Positions 1-12,798 of a DNA stretch of 64,000 nucleotides are shown here, piece by piece. The first letter of the stretch is position 1. Each line of letters begins with the position of its first letter. A program made the position numbers and the translations under genes. Source of the DNA: Taxillus chinensis (taxonomy: Eukaryota; Streptophyta; Magnoliopsida; Santalales; Loranthaceae); contig CM042092.1 in NCBI GenBank assembly GCA_023512835.1, positions 6,077,293-6,141,292 of the forward strand. Reading direction: 5' to 3'. Under the pieces are notes generated by a model that ran no database searches, was not told the origin of the DNA, and saw only the letters and a program-made list of their open reading frames with translations.

Positions 1-408
1 ATAGCCCAATTTCTCCCCAAATGTAAGTTAAATTTTTGAATCACCTATGGTCCTTGAATAAGCTAAAATGTGAGCTTAAAATAGATACGTTTGGGACAAG
101 CATGTATTGTTAAAATAATCAAACTGCACGTTCCGCGGAATGAGAATCTCAATTCAGGGGAGGTAAGTCTGATAGGAATAAAATTTTAAACCCAATAGAA
201 CAGAAATTCAGAAATTTTAATTAGGAATTAAGTAAAGAAACATTTATTATTGAAATAATCCACAAACAAACCAAATAGCAATTTCTCCAGAACAAAAACT
301 GATAATGATATTAATTATTAATAATCATAATTATTAGAAGAAGAGAGACGGATAGAAAGGAGACGATGAATAATAATATATTACATTAATAAAATTTAAA
401 ATACATTA

Positions 409-435
409 GAGAGAGAGAGAGAGAGAGAGAGAGAG
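409..435 (+). repeat. GA microsatellite
   Basis: Uninterrupted GA repeat of about 13 units in AT-rich intergenic DNA. Confidence 0.9.
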
Positions 436-599
436 CCTTACTGCCTTATAGTCGTCGATGCCTAAGGCTTTGGGTGAGAGACAAAGGAAGAGAAGAGCTT
501 ATGGTGTTGATAGGTAAATCTATAAGGAACGAACTTGATAAGTGGTTTTGAGCTTAACAATGTGTAGTCATTCTAATTGACTACACACGATTTGATTTG

Positions 600-2470
600 T
601 AAATATATTAAAAATTCTTGAGATTAACATCAAGGAATGAGTTTGAAAAGAAGAAAGACTATTTAGAGGAATGGAGTAATTATTGCGAGATTTCAAAATA
701 TTCTTTTTCAGCTCGGCCTTGTGTTAGTTAGGACAGAGCAAAAGCTTTCTGGGTCAGAAAAGCAGGCCTTGAAACATTGGTTGAAGGAGTTTTTTGTTTC
801 AAAATCCATTGATGGACTAAATGTTTAGAGAAGTGGGCCAAAATTTTAAAGTTGGACCACCATTTGATTTTGTATTGTTTGATGAACATAAATAATTGCT
901 CAGGTGTTTCATGGTACTGGTAATACCATGGCAAAACTCAAGGGATATGAAAACACGAATAGAAAGTATAGGGAAGATTTTGAATAAGGTATTTTTTAAG
1001 GATTTTGTAATGGGTAATGAGAAAAGGAGAATGTTTCAGTAATGTTTGATGGAAAAGTTTTAGGTAAAGCACCAAACCATGACCACCACTGAGAGAACCA
1101 TGATGGTACAAACATTGGTTGGAAATCTTGGTGGAAAAGGAATATCCAAGAATGGCTTTTCTTTGAGTTTTTGATATAAAAAGCATTAAACCATGCTTAT
1201 AGATAATCATAATATGTACAAGATAAAGGTAGAGGAGTTTTAGAGGTGGAGTGTCACGTAATTACAAGTTTAGGTGTACCTAGCTTAATTTTAGCATTTT
1301 CATTGACATAAAAAGTAGCACAAGACTAAAAGAAACTAGATTTTTGAATTAAACTTTTAGATTGTAAATCGTGAATTTCTTTTTGACAATAGCTTTCAAG
1401 TTTTGGATTCATTTGGATGGGTTGGGCTTTGGTGGGGATATTTTTATCAGTTTTTTTTCATAAGCTAAATCAACTATACGTTATTTACAATCCTAAAAAG
1501 TATTTGGAAGGTCAGAACAAAGGTCATTCTCAATTTGTTTTTGAAAGAATTTGTCTTGGTTTTTAATGAGTTTTGAAGAAGTTGTTTAATTCTTAAATTT
1601 GAAATAGATTGTATGAGATGAAAAAGATGAGCTTGCTTTCCTTGAGTGATAGTACTGATTCCAAGTTCGAAAGTATTTTATGTAGTTAGTAAGACTAAGG
1701 TGCAAGTGTGTGGTTTGTAAAGGAAAGGGAAAATAAGTCTCGAAGAAGAGAAAGTTGAAGAGATATAGTCATGATAAACACTGTAAGAAGTGGTCATGTG
1801 AATGAAGGGTATTCCTAAAATTACATTGTGTTGGATATCAGAAAAGAGAACAAAGATTGTTTTAATTTGAGTATTTTGATTAAGTATAGAAGCTTCTATT
1901 TTGTATTTGATTTGGAGTTGTTGACTATTTACAGCAAGAAGGATTTGCTTACAAGATTATTGAAATCTTCAAGGAACAAAACAATCTTTAGATAAGTACT
2001 AGTGTTGAAAAGAGCAATTTATCAAGAATAAAGTCTTTCATAAATTTAAGCGAAAATTTGAGAATTTTTTTTTATGAAGTAAAATTTTGGAGATAAAATC
2101 AAATGGAATATTTAAAAAAATGGTTATCAGGAGGTTTTGGCAGCAAAGTATGATTTTGGGAAATGGAAAATTGTGGTTTGTTTTTTTAAATTTTAAATCG
2201 ATAGATTTGTTCTTTAACTATTTTGACTTCTTCGTGAAGATCTTGAAGTAGTAAAGTAGGATTTGAGGGTTGAAAATGATTGGTAGAAAATTTGGAAATA
2301 TTGATAGTGAAAAAGAGGGTTTGGAAAAGAAGTGGTCATTTTTTTTATGTGGGGAGTCGGATCTTCAACTTAGTGGAAAGTTTCGGTCAAAGTCTCATAT
2401 TAGATTGTGAGTGTTTGAATCATTGGTGGGGTGTAAGAGAAGAGGAGCAAGGAGTACACATTTAAGAAAA
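600..2470 (+). pseudogene. Highly decayed coding-like segment, possibly LINE ORF1-like
   Basis: On the plus strand scattered short reading segments, broken by stops and frame changes, look protein-derived: around 735-860 KAFWVRKAGLETLVEG-like residues followed by EKWAKI, and at 2280-2460 GHFFYVGSRIFNLVE. These resemble the nucleic-acid-binding ORF1 of plant LINEs, but the match is from memory of the family style only. No intact domain, reverse transcriptase or poly(A) tail was seen. Confidence 0.25.
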
Positions 2471-2479
2471 AAGCATAGT

Positions 2480-3900
2480 TTTAATGTCTTGGTGGGTATT
2501 TAAAAAATATTTAACAAACCAAAGACCTTTTTCCGAATAAAAATCATTGTGTAAAAATTGTTTATTAGCTTAAAAAAGGGTTGGTGATGGAGAAAATAAA
2601 CTAGAATCCATAGTAAATGATATTACTAATATTACCTAGGACACAAAGGAGAGAGAAACACAAAATAAAATAACTAACCGAAAATGAGAAAGTCACGAGA
2701 AAATAATGAATAACATTATAGTGAATTGCAATGGTGGAAAAGTTGCAAGATGACACCTTGATATCGAAATAAGTAAGCTTTAATGGTGCTGAGTGATTTC
2801 TTTCTAGGACAGACATTCCATTGCCCCTAATATGCTTATTCGACATCAAACACAAAGACTTACAACCTGAGATATGTCAACACTACCATACTTACGATTA
2901 TATATATAATCCAAAATTATTTAATTTTATCTTTTCATAATTGTCATTTTTCTACACATTATTAGTAAGAATTTGATTGTTAAGGAAATTAAGGGAATAA
3001 AACATCCCTCATTTATTATTATTGTTGTTATTATTATTATTATAAATTTTGAAATAAAGACAATGAAAAAGTTTAAATTGACAAAAATTTACAGTAGAAT
3101 ACTGATATATCACATTCCAACAAATTAACATCTAAAAAATCAAATTCTAAATCCAAAGAGAATGAAGAAACATATTATTGTGCTTTCTTTTGTTTATAGA
3201 TTATTTGATAGAAAAAAAAATACTATTTATTCATTTATTTTTTTTAAAAAGAAATAATATCCTTATTAATATTAATTTCATATGTTTAAAGTTGATATTT
3301 CCAGAATAAAAATATTTCAATTATATAAAATTTATTGATCTCAAATTCATCTCAGAATTTTTTTTTGAAAAAAAAAACATTATTCTCAACTCGTTTCTTT
3401 GCATCCCGTTAAAAACTGATACACAATAAATTAATAAAAACTTAATTCCCTTCCATTCAAATCCTTTCCTTCTTTCCTATTTTAAAACCCACAACAGTGT
3501 TAAAATTGTTAAAATTGAAAATTACAATTATAAATAAGAACCATGTTCCATACCATACTTAAAACAAAACCACTAATTTATCAAGCATGACAACCACATA
3601 ACAACATTACAAAAGTCAACAAATTTCAAGTGTTCATCACTTTAATACAACTAATACAACAATACAATCTCAACAGAGTATTTTGTTCACTGTTGGGCAT
3701 AAACAATCATTATAACATAATTATTTTTTTGAAGAAATCTAAATAAATGGCAGTGACACGTTACTATGTTAGCATGCATATATGAAACGTCCAATACTCG
3801 ATGTTGCCATCTCTGGTCAGCAAGTTGCTGCATTCAGAATGTCAAAAAATAAGAATTGATATATGTAGACAGCACAAAAATGTATACAGAACTGCGTGAA
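2480..3900. other. AT-rich DNA downstream of PDF1B
   Basis: No gene recognised. This should include the PDF1B 3' UTR on the minus strand just below 3960. Poly-A/T runs and ATT repeats (about 3013-3043) are the only structure seen. Confidence 0.5.
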
Positions 3901-3959
3901 CACACAACTAATGAACTATCATCTTAATATTTATACAAAGCCTACTTTCCTTAAGTGTG

Positions 3960-6900
3960 CTATCTGTATTCATGAATCCCAAATCCATTGGGCACCTCCA
4001 ATCTTTTGCGGGGCTTTATCCTTTCAGGACTTGGAAGTCCAGTTTTATCCTCGTACTTTTTTTCCAGGGCCTGCCATAACAGAATTAGTGATAATCAACC
4101 TCATATATATTCAGCCAAGCACACATTGCCATGAATGTAAAATGCTTTATCTGGAAGATAGAATGACATAGCCAAGAAATCGGTTAGGCTTCTGCTTTGA
4201 AAAAATGCTAGATATATAGGATACAATAATTAAACATGCATTATTATATTTGGAAGAGGTGAAGAGGAAGCCCTCCCTCCCTCCCTCCCTCCCTCCCTCT
4301 CAGACGGGAAATATAGGATTCACACTATGTCCATTTATTATGGAGCTCCATGCTTACCATAAGAAAAGTCTACAATATGCAAACCTAATGATATAAAATG
4401 AAAATATGCTAAAACCCCAAAACTCTCTTCAACCTACGTAATACCAAACATACTGCTAAATATCTTCACATGGTGAGGATGAAGATGCCCAACCCATCAC
4501 ATTGTTGCTTGGGGTGTTTTAAGTCCTTAGTTTTCTGTGGTGGAATAATGGTACTGATTTCTATACAGCAAGTGATTTGTTTAATATATATTGTATTATT
4601 GTAGTAAACTTTTATTATAGAATGTAGATTACATCATGAGCTGCAAAGGATTAGAAGTTTAGAATTCCATATCAGAAGGAAATTATATAAACAAGGAGAA
4701 GTATAGCTTGTAAGAAATTCCCATGGACCCAAGAATGAACAGTTAGCACATGTAGAGAATTGAAAGGGCAATTTGATGGAATATCTGGCAGAGGTAAGAG
4801 TAGGGATACGAGCCACATTTCGTTACCACGCCTGTTGACATATTTAGCACCATTATTGTTCACCAATTGTTTGTACATGAAAACAAAAGAGAAATGTGGC
4901 ATGTCACAAAAATCTAATAGTCTAGTTGTGATAAACTACATCACCCATCAGCTACTGGAAAGCATCAGGAGGACCCAGTTTTTTCCCTCAAGTTCATATG
5001 CAGTGATGTATTGTACAATATTGGACTACAAAAACTGTTGTGTTGCTGCTGCAAGGGAATCCAATCATGAAAACGAATGGCCCAAAAGAAAGGAGAAAGG
5101 ATCAAACTCCAATTTTCAGAAAATGCGAAGTGCCCAAAAATCAGGGGATTAAATTTCAGTCTCCATAAAATGCAAGGACCATGAGTTTGGGGATTAAACT
5201 ACAAGCCAAGAACACGCATAGAAGGTGGTGAAAAAATGGAGAAGACAAATGGGCAATGACAAGACATCATGCTAAGTCTAAAAGAGGCATTGCTACTGGA
5301 GGCAATATGGCCCCAGCAACGGAGCGGAAACACTTGAGGATAACTCTACGCTAAATATTAGAGTTCTGATACCAGGTGAAAAAAGTGAGGGGGATGTTGA
5401 ATGAAAAGATTGGGAGAATTCTGGTATAAAAATTACCATAAATGCATATATTTATAGGCTTAGAATAAAATTAACTAAATAAAGTAATACAAGCTAACTG
5501 TCTCCTACCTTCCCCAAACAATAATAGTCTCATCATAGTACCAATACATAGATAATGCAACACAGCAAAAATAAAGTAATAGATTTTGTCAAATGTCAAG
5601 GTGCTTTCAACAACACCATAACAACAATATTAACCATGTGTTAAGAAAAGAGCTTTCACATACTTGGAGATCTGCCCGAATACCATCAAGCACTTCTTCA
5701 CTCATTCGGTCAAAGAAAAGAATTCCCTGCAAATTCGGAATGATTTTACAAAAATTTACAGGCTAAGCAAATATAAACTCAATTACTCAAGTACGCAGGC
5801 ATTGACCTGAACAGCTTATTTGAAACTATTTGTCAAAACTAGGGTTCATATGTTTTGAAATATGATTCTATTTTCAAAAATAGAATTTAACTGATAAAGT
5901 GTCTCTGATATATTTATTTTCTGAATAAAGTGCTATTTTATTTAAGTACAGATCTTAATAAAGTATTTATTTCTAAAAATATGTTTCAACTGTTTTATGT
6001 TTTTAAATTTAAAATTATTTTTTTATTCAATTTAATTTAATTTTTTCTTTCACTCTATCTTCTATTTTATTGTTCGACTTCATTATATGCTATTTTTTAT
6101 CAATTTTTATAAGACCCAATTTTATAAAAATATTATTTTTAAATATATTTTCTCTCATACCAAACAGAATTTGTTTTCAAAATTCAGAATTCAAACTCCG
6201 ATTCAAATAAAAATTCAAATTATAAAACCAAAATACAAAAACGAAAATAAGTACCAAACAACCTCTAGATTTGCATTAGAAAAATCTAAATGAATAAGCC
6301 CTATGTTGGTTTGAAGATACTTGGGCATCAAACATGAAGTTATTGATGGCCAATAAAGGAATTAACATGATATGGATAGAATTATATTGTAACTAAGTTC
6401 AAACATTGCTTTTCAAACAATATTGATGATATATGTTAGGTCCTGGACATGGGGTTAAATAGGTCTCTCTTGAAAATTCTTTTCAAACAAGCATTTACAA
6501 AAAGTATTATATTTGATTGCAATAAAATGGAATTACGGAGAATCAAAAATATACTTTTACAATCACTCTATTATTAACACTTGGTAAATAATATAATGTG
6601 GTACTGTCGTTTTACACAGAACAGAATATTGATAACGTTACAACAAAGGAAAACACACACTATAGAATGTATGTCCCAAGCCAAATGTGTGTGTGTGTGT
6701 GGTGTGGGGGGGGGAGAGAGAGAATTTAAATATTATTTGTAATAAAGCAGAAGACAAACAATTTCACTTAAGAAATAATAAACTATTATTACTTATCAAA
6801 TAATGATTGCTTTGTTAGAGCATCCACAGCAGGTTTGGTATAATTAAGTTTTCCCTATAATTTAGGAAAAAAAATACAGATTTGTCAAAATTACATTCAC

Positions 6901-9900
6901 ATCAGGTTCCCTAAAATAGGGTATAGGGATAGAGAATGAATAGTAAATCCCTATATTTAGGGATTTACTATTCATCCCTATATTTAGGGATTTACTATTC
7001 ATCCCTAAATATTTTCCCTATAATTTTTTAATATGTATTATTATACTTGTAATATTTTTATTGGTGATAATAAATGAAAAGATGAGAGAGAAAATAATAT
7101 AAAATAAATTAAGTAATAAATGTAGATAGAAATAGGGAATGAGATGTTTGATGTTTTTGAAAAATAAGCAAATTAAATACTATTCATCCCCAAAATAGGA
7201 ATAAAAATACCAAAATTGATGTGGATGCTCTTATAATACTGAGCTAACAAACTTAAACAACAAACCATGAAAAATAAGAACAATTGGAAATTACAATGAT
7301 AATCCTTACAACTTCCACACAGATTACTCTATGAATCGTTTTTTTATTTAAACACAGAGTTCTATTTATAATTACAGCAAAAAGACATAAAATAGAAACC
7401 TTAAAAGAAACCTCCAAATAGCATAAGTAAATCTCTTCATTTAATTCAAAGTTGGCAATATATATACTCGAGATCTTTAGACCAACTTTTCAAATATAAT
7501 GCACCAAATTAGTTAACCATATCATCAAACATGAATATTGACATAATATCTGTCGAATCAGGGATGTCCCGAATAACATGCTTTTCTAAGAATAACGTCT
7601 TCTGAGACTCGTAACCGAAACCGCTTCAAGGACGTGTAAAATAACCATTACTTCGATTTTTAAAATTTTGAAATAAGACAATAAAACATAACTCCTAATC
7701 CGAACTTCAACTTGTTCCAGCTTAAGATAAAGGCTTACTTTGGTTCTAAGAAATTTCGAAATGAAAGCTTCAATACCGAACTCAAACACATTAACTAACA
7801 AAGCAATACAGACTTTCTTCGAATTAATATCTTCATTCTGAATCAAATTTCATATTGAACCAAACAAATTTTCTTCGAACAATCTGCAAGTTGAGTTACT
7901 TTAAAACTTCGAGACAAACATCCTTTATCTCGAACCGAACTGGATAGGCTTCAAACGCTTCCAAGAAATAAGCTCATCAAGAATAACTTTGTGATACCGA
8001 AGTATATCAAATCTCGAACCAAACTCCTGTAACAACAATACAGTTGCTTAAGCGAATTTCACTATCAACTCTTCAAACTGTACCAATTACTTCGAGATAT
8101 GAGTTCTTATCTTGAATCGAAGCCTTGTGTCTCAACAAGCACTTTGACAAACACCAACTGTTTACTTTAAAACTACTTCAAAATATAATTTTTCATCCGA
8201 AACGAAGTAAACTATTCACAAACAAGTTCTCGCTGACTATCTAAAGCAATTAAGACTTCATTTCAAGACAAAACAATTTTGGTTCTAAACTTTAAACAAA
8301 TCACGAACCAAACCTTCAACACTTAGCAAATTCTTGAGCCTTTTGAATAAGTTCACTAATACTTCCACTCTTGCTCGATTTAATCAAATCCAAAAATCTA
8401 ACATAGAATTCTATCTTGAAGATTGAAGCGTGTTTGAAAGCACTCTTTCAACAAGAAATATTTCTCGATTTAAAGAATACAGTTAGAAAATTACAACAAT
8501 ACACGGAGAATTTTCATCACTAGTTTGTAGATATATGCGTGAGCCTTTTTTTAAAAATAAACCCTTGAGTGGCTTTTTTTAATACTAAGAATTGGGGTAT
8601 TTTTTTATGAGGGACATCATAAATATTTTAATGAAATGGGTCAACTTTAACATCGTGGGTACTGCTCTTGAGTTAAATAATCTCCTTGAAAAAAGGCACA
8701 TTCAAATCATTAAATCCCTTCTCTCAATCTTCTTCACTCACAAGATGGCATGTTGTGAATGCCCTTATTGAAACTCGCGAGCAATAAGTTTGGGTAGCAA
8801 AACCCTATCAGATAAAGAATGCTCCCAAACAAGTGAATCCGAGAAGCATAATGAAATCGGATCATTGGAATGATATCTGATTTTCAAAAAAGGTAAGATA
8901 ATCTCATAATGGTATCCTATCATATTGCCTTTCAGATTGCCATCCAATTAATGAGAACCAGATAAATTTTGCTTCTTCAAGATGAACGACTTCTAAAGCT
9001 TGAGTGTTGCGCTACTCATTTAGTATTTGAAAACTTAACCTCTCAAAAACTTATGCATCCAATTATCAGATCACGTATCCAATTATCATATTATCATTCC
9101 AACTTGTTCATATTCTTTGTTGTATCCACTATTCCGTTATTGGATTTCTTTCCCCAATTATTGGAATGGTTGATCCGAGTATTGGATTTAACACTTGGAA
9201 ATTATTCTACACTACACAACCAACCAAAACTATGAAAAACATTCAAAGTGCAGAACCAAGTATGATTTATGCATTATCAACTACAATTTGTTTGATTCAA
9301 CAATATATTAAACTAAAGAAGATTGAAAAGATCAATTCAAACTTTAAAGCATAACTTCCTTCCAAAGATTTGACTCTTTCTTTCATTGATTGGGAATTTG
9401 TAATGATCATACATGAACATGCATGCAGACTATTAGAACCAAGATAATCAACATATTCAGATGATTTCTTAACTTCTGAAGATTCAATTGAAAAATGGCT
9501 AAATCAGTGTTACAATTGGTAACCACAAAAGTTTAACTAGAAATGTGACATTATATTGAAAATAGGACCTGCAAGTGGTCAAATTCATGCTGAAACACCC
9601 GTGCAGGAAGAGCAGAGAAATTGACAGCAAACCTTGAACCAGTAAGGTCCCGTGCATCGATCTTCACAGATTCTGGTCTCTACAATCAAAACGGCAGCAA
9701 ACTAATTTGGTATAGAGCAAAGACTAAACTATCAAAATATAACTATGGACAACTGAAAATTAAGTAATATGAAATACAAAAATTAATGATGAGTTGTGTA
9801 CAGAATGTAATTGAAACGTCCTAAGTATTGTCCCTGGATTATAGCACAAGGAAAACAAACACAAGTTGAGATAGCAGATATAGAAATATGAAGCATGTAC

Positions 9901-12463
9901 AATTATATAACGAAGCAATATAAATATAACAAACATTTGGACTGTTCAAATTTCATAGCATAAAGAAGCAGCAACAGTTCAATATTTTAATTATGCATAA
10001 AAAGAGTTTTTTTTTTTTTTTTGAAAAAAGGATAAGTGCATGGTATCATAATTCATAGCTTTCGGTCAAGGATTTTATGCTATTTTCAAGCTAATTGCCA
10101 CCAGGGCACCTATCAAACTGCTGAGATTGCATCAACTTTCCTTTATCCAGGTCTTTTTTTTATCAAGAAGGGAATTACCTAATATTTCAAGTAAAAAACA
10201 CCATTAATCAATATATTTGGAGCCTTTTTATTGGTATATAAGCCACCCTTCTCACTCAGCCCTTCATTATTTGAGATGCCCCAAGGATAAAAAATTAAAA
10301 TCATTATGGATCCACTTCGTATAAATCAACTTCAAAATGATGCTAGGCTCAAAAATTGTAAACAGAAAAAAGAAATAAACATGTTTTAATAATACCTGTA
10401 CATCTGCATATATCCCTGGGAATGATAAGCAACCTTCATTAAAACGTACAGATTTTTTGGAATACTTGTTAATTCTTGGATTTATAAGAACGATTTCCTC
10501 CCCTTCTCCACATATGCCAGCTGGATTAAATACCATAAGTTGAACATTATAGCCTACTTGGGGTGCAGAGAGCCCAATGCCATCAGTTCTGGTGTAAAAA
10601 GAAGTCAACAAGTACTTTTCAAAATTCTCTTAATTAAATAAAAAAAAATAAGAGATGATAAATTTATTGGTAACTATAGAAACATTTCATATTTAGACAG
10701 TTGTTTGGAAATCAATTTCATAAAACTTTGGCACAAAAATTGTCATAATAACACAGAAATTAAATATCATCAAATTAAGATTCAAGGCAGATAAGTCTCT
10801 AAGAGCATCTCCAGTAGCTCTTGTTAAATGCTATTAGCTAAAGTAATAAATAACTAAATTAAAATAATTTTGACTAATACCATGTCCATTAGTATATTTA
10901 AAAATTTATTGCTTAATTTTATTTTATCAAATTTATCCTTACCTTATATCCTTCAAAAATCTCTAATTATTAACTATTTGGTCTATTGTGCTTGGGAGGC
11001 AAAGCGGGGGTGGAGGTGGGATGAAAATAAGGGTGATGGGGGGGAGGGGGGGGGGGGGGGGGTGACATAGGTGCCCCAAGGAGACGTGGTGGAGGTGACG
11101 TTGGGATAGGAGGGGGAGGGGATTGACGTGTGGGGACGGGGGAGGGCATGAGTGAAGCCATGAGCTAATTATAGTTGAAAGCTTGAAGCTATATTTAGTT
11201 AATGCTATAGCTAACTTATTGGAATAAATAATTAGTTAAATATGATCTTAGCTAAGATGCTAGAAATGCTCTAAACAAGCCAAATATCCAAATATTCAAT
11301 TTCAGAATTGCAAAAAAGAAGAGAACATAATGGAACAAAAACTAGGAACAAATGCAACCATGTTTGGAAATCTCTATTCGCTGTGTTTGACTGTGATGGG
11401 ATTGTATGAGGACTGGATAGGATTCTTTAATCTTAATCTGTTCCTATCATATCATGTGATTGGGGTTGTAGCTCAAATGGATTTACAACCCACCTCAACG
11501 GTTTTTAATCTTCCTTCTACTGGATAATTGTAAACTACTGGGAGGATGTCCTAAAAATAAACTGGCCCTCCCCTCAAGTGGTTGAAGCATATAACACTTC
11601 AGGTCAAATCCTAGTATATCTTGTCCAATCCTGCCCCCCAAATGCGGCATTGTATTTCAAACATTAAAACTTACTTAATCAGAGAAATAAAAAAAAAAAA
11701 AAGAGTTTCACATAATGGAAGCATGCAGAAACGGAATAACTAATCCATAAAAACCAAACCAAACCAACCATGGGGTCGGCTACATGAACCATGAAATTAA
11801 AATTTTAAAGAAATTTAGTTAAACACAATAAATTTGACAAAATAATACAGAAACCAAACAAAATGTTCAATGTTGTCACATTTGTCAATTTAATCATAAT
11901 ATGGTCACTTTAGAGACTCTTCCCAGGGGGAATACAACATTTATTTGATTGAACCAACCAAACCTGCCTCTTTAGGGACTCTTCCCAACATCATCGCGTA
12001 CGAGAAAACTCACTTGTACATTATGTCGAACATTTCAGCGACAAGCTTCATCAAGCCATCGTCGAAGGTATCAATCACCTTGTTCTTCGCCCTCAGCACA
12101 GGGTCCGGATACTCCACGATAGTGAGCGGCGACTCGAAGCGTAAATCAGCAGCTACACAGCAGAACGAACACAAAACAAAACAATCAGTATCACCGCATG
12201 ACTGTCGTGTCAAGGAACCGATATGTCAATCCGGGGCGGTGGCGCTTACGGGAAGCTACTTCGGCGTCTTTGAAGGAGAAGCCGCGTTTAGCCCGAGCGT
12301 GCATCGCCGTCTGGGGAGGTCGGAGTCGGCGGCTGGAAAAGTCGGGATGGAAGGCGGAAGAGAGACGAAGACGGCGGCGACGGGAGGAGGGGAGAAGAGT
12401 CGACGGGAGGAGGGCAGCAGACGAGGAAGGTGTGTGGAGCAAAGCCGTGCAGTCCATTGCCAC
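3960..12463 (-). CDS. PDF1B: Peptide deformylase, plastid/mitochondrial, PDF1B type, six exons
   Basis: Removes the formyl group from the initiator Met of organelle-made proteins; plant PDF1B acts in plastids and mitochondria. Coding exons on the minus strand: 12463-12250, 12152-12014, 10588-10396, 9679-9569, 5726-5664, 4070-3960. All introns start GT and end AG, phases match, and the total is 831 nt (276 aa plus TAG). Residues 1 to about 70 are Ser/Arg-rich with few acids, like a transit peptide. The deformylase core carries motif I GIGLSAPQVG (121-130), motif II EGCLS (169-173, metal-binding Cys) and motif III HEFDH (213-217, metal His pair and catalytic Glu). The length matches Arabidopsis PDF1B (about 273 aa). 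The ATG at 12463 opens the only frame that splices correctly into the core. The last residues (GFGIHEYR) differ from the usual GFGKR-like tail. Intron 4 is 3.8 kb. The exon model is mine from splice consensus and family knowledge; untranslated ends were not located. Confidence 0.95.
4271..4299 (+). repeat. CCCT microsatellite in PDF1B intron 5
   Basis: Seven consecutive CCCT units, followed by CTCAGACGGG. It lies 200 bp from the intron acceptor at 4071-4072 on the minus strand. Confidence 0.9.
6818..7230. mobile_element. Tourist-like (PIF/Harbinger) MITE, copy A, in PDF1B intron 4
   Basis: Terminal inverted repeat GAGCATCCACA at the left and its complement TGTGGATGCTC at the right, flanked on both sides by TTA (6815-6817, 7231-7233), the PIF/Harbinger target duplication. 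It has no coding capacity. Inside is a direct duplication of a unit of about 29 bp carrying the palindrome ATTTAGGGATTTACTATTC (about 6945-7005). A close relative lies at 35854-36238. Confidence 0.85.
7260..8520. other. PDF1B intron 4 stretch rich in TTCGAA/CTCGAA motifs
   Basis: No gene or transposon recognised. The sequence is unusual for the intron in repeating CTTCGA, TTCGAA and CTCGAACC at irregular intervals. Short open frames here (for example on the minus strand 7586-7846) have no recognisable protein features. It may be old LTR or satellite material. Confidence 0.3.
10803..11271. mobile_element. Tourist-like MITE in PDF1B intron 2
   Basis: Left end GAGCATCTCCAGTAGC; right end, read in reverse, GAGCATTTCTAGCATC; TAA on both sides (10800-10802, 11272-11274). 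Inner ends share TTAGCTAA-like motifs. The middle (10998-11150) is very G-rich on the plus strand, including a G run at 11038-11062, unlike the AT-rich rest. Nothing in it codes convincingly. Confidence 0.75.
11334..11710 (+). mobile_element. tRNA-derived SINE-like insertion in PDF1B intron 2
   Basis: A pol III-like head, CTCAAGTGGTTGAAG (box A-like, about 11574), is followed about 25 bp later by GGTCAAATCC (box B-like, about 11603), then a body and an A run of 14 ending at 11702. An earlier box A-like motif, GTAGCTCAAATGG, is at 11468. An 11-bp direct repeat ACATAATGGAA flanks the segment (11323-11333 and 11710-11720), as a target-site duplication would. The left boundary depends on that repeat. 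Confidence 0.45.
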
Positions 12464-12798
12464 AAAAGCGCCAGCTGCTTGAGGGGGAGGGTTCGAGCCT
12501 AGGATGCCAATCGCGGGTCATGCCGGGTGCCCCGACCCTATAATCGGTTTCAGGTCGACGTAATTGGTTTGGGACCGTTTTTTTTTTTTTTCCGGATGAA
12601 GTTGGGGTGATTCGTCTCAACTCTCAAACCATGTATCCGTTTCACTGCTCGGGTGGATTTGAGAGGAGTGTTTTTTAGGTAGGATAAATTTCGAGTAGGA
12701 TTGACCCGTTTTAAATCCGTGGCATTATTTGGGGCGGGTTTAGTTTTGGATTACTCACTATCCATTCCTGGTTCGTCTCAAATCTTTCGTGAAACTAA

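Noticed and set aside
4760..5152. 130-aa plus-strand frame
   Set aside because: Within PDF1B intron 5 and opposite in direction; no recognisable domain or codon pattern.
12485..12500. tRNA box B-like GGTTCGAGCCT upstream of PDF1B
   Set aside because: No box A at the right distance and no cloverleaf could be drawn around it.
11945..12502. 185-aa plus-strand open frame
   Set aside because: It is antisense to PDF1B exons 1 and 2 and owes its length to their GC-rich sequence; the minus strand encodes the recognisable protein.
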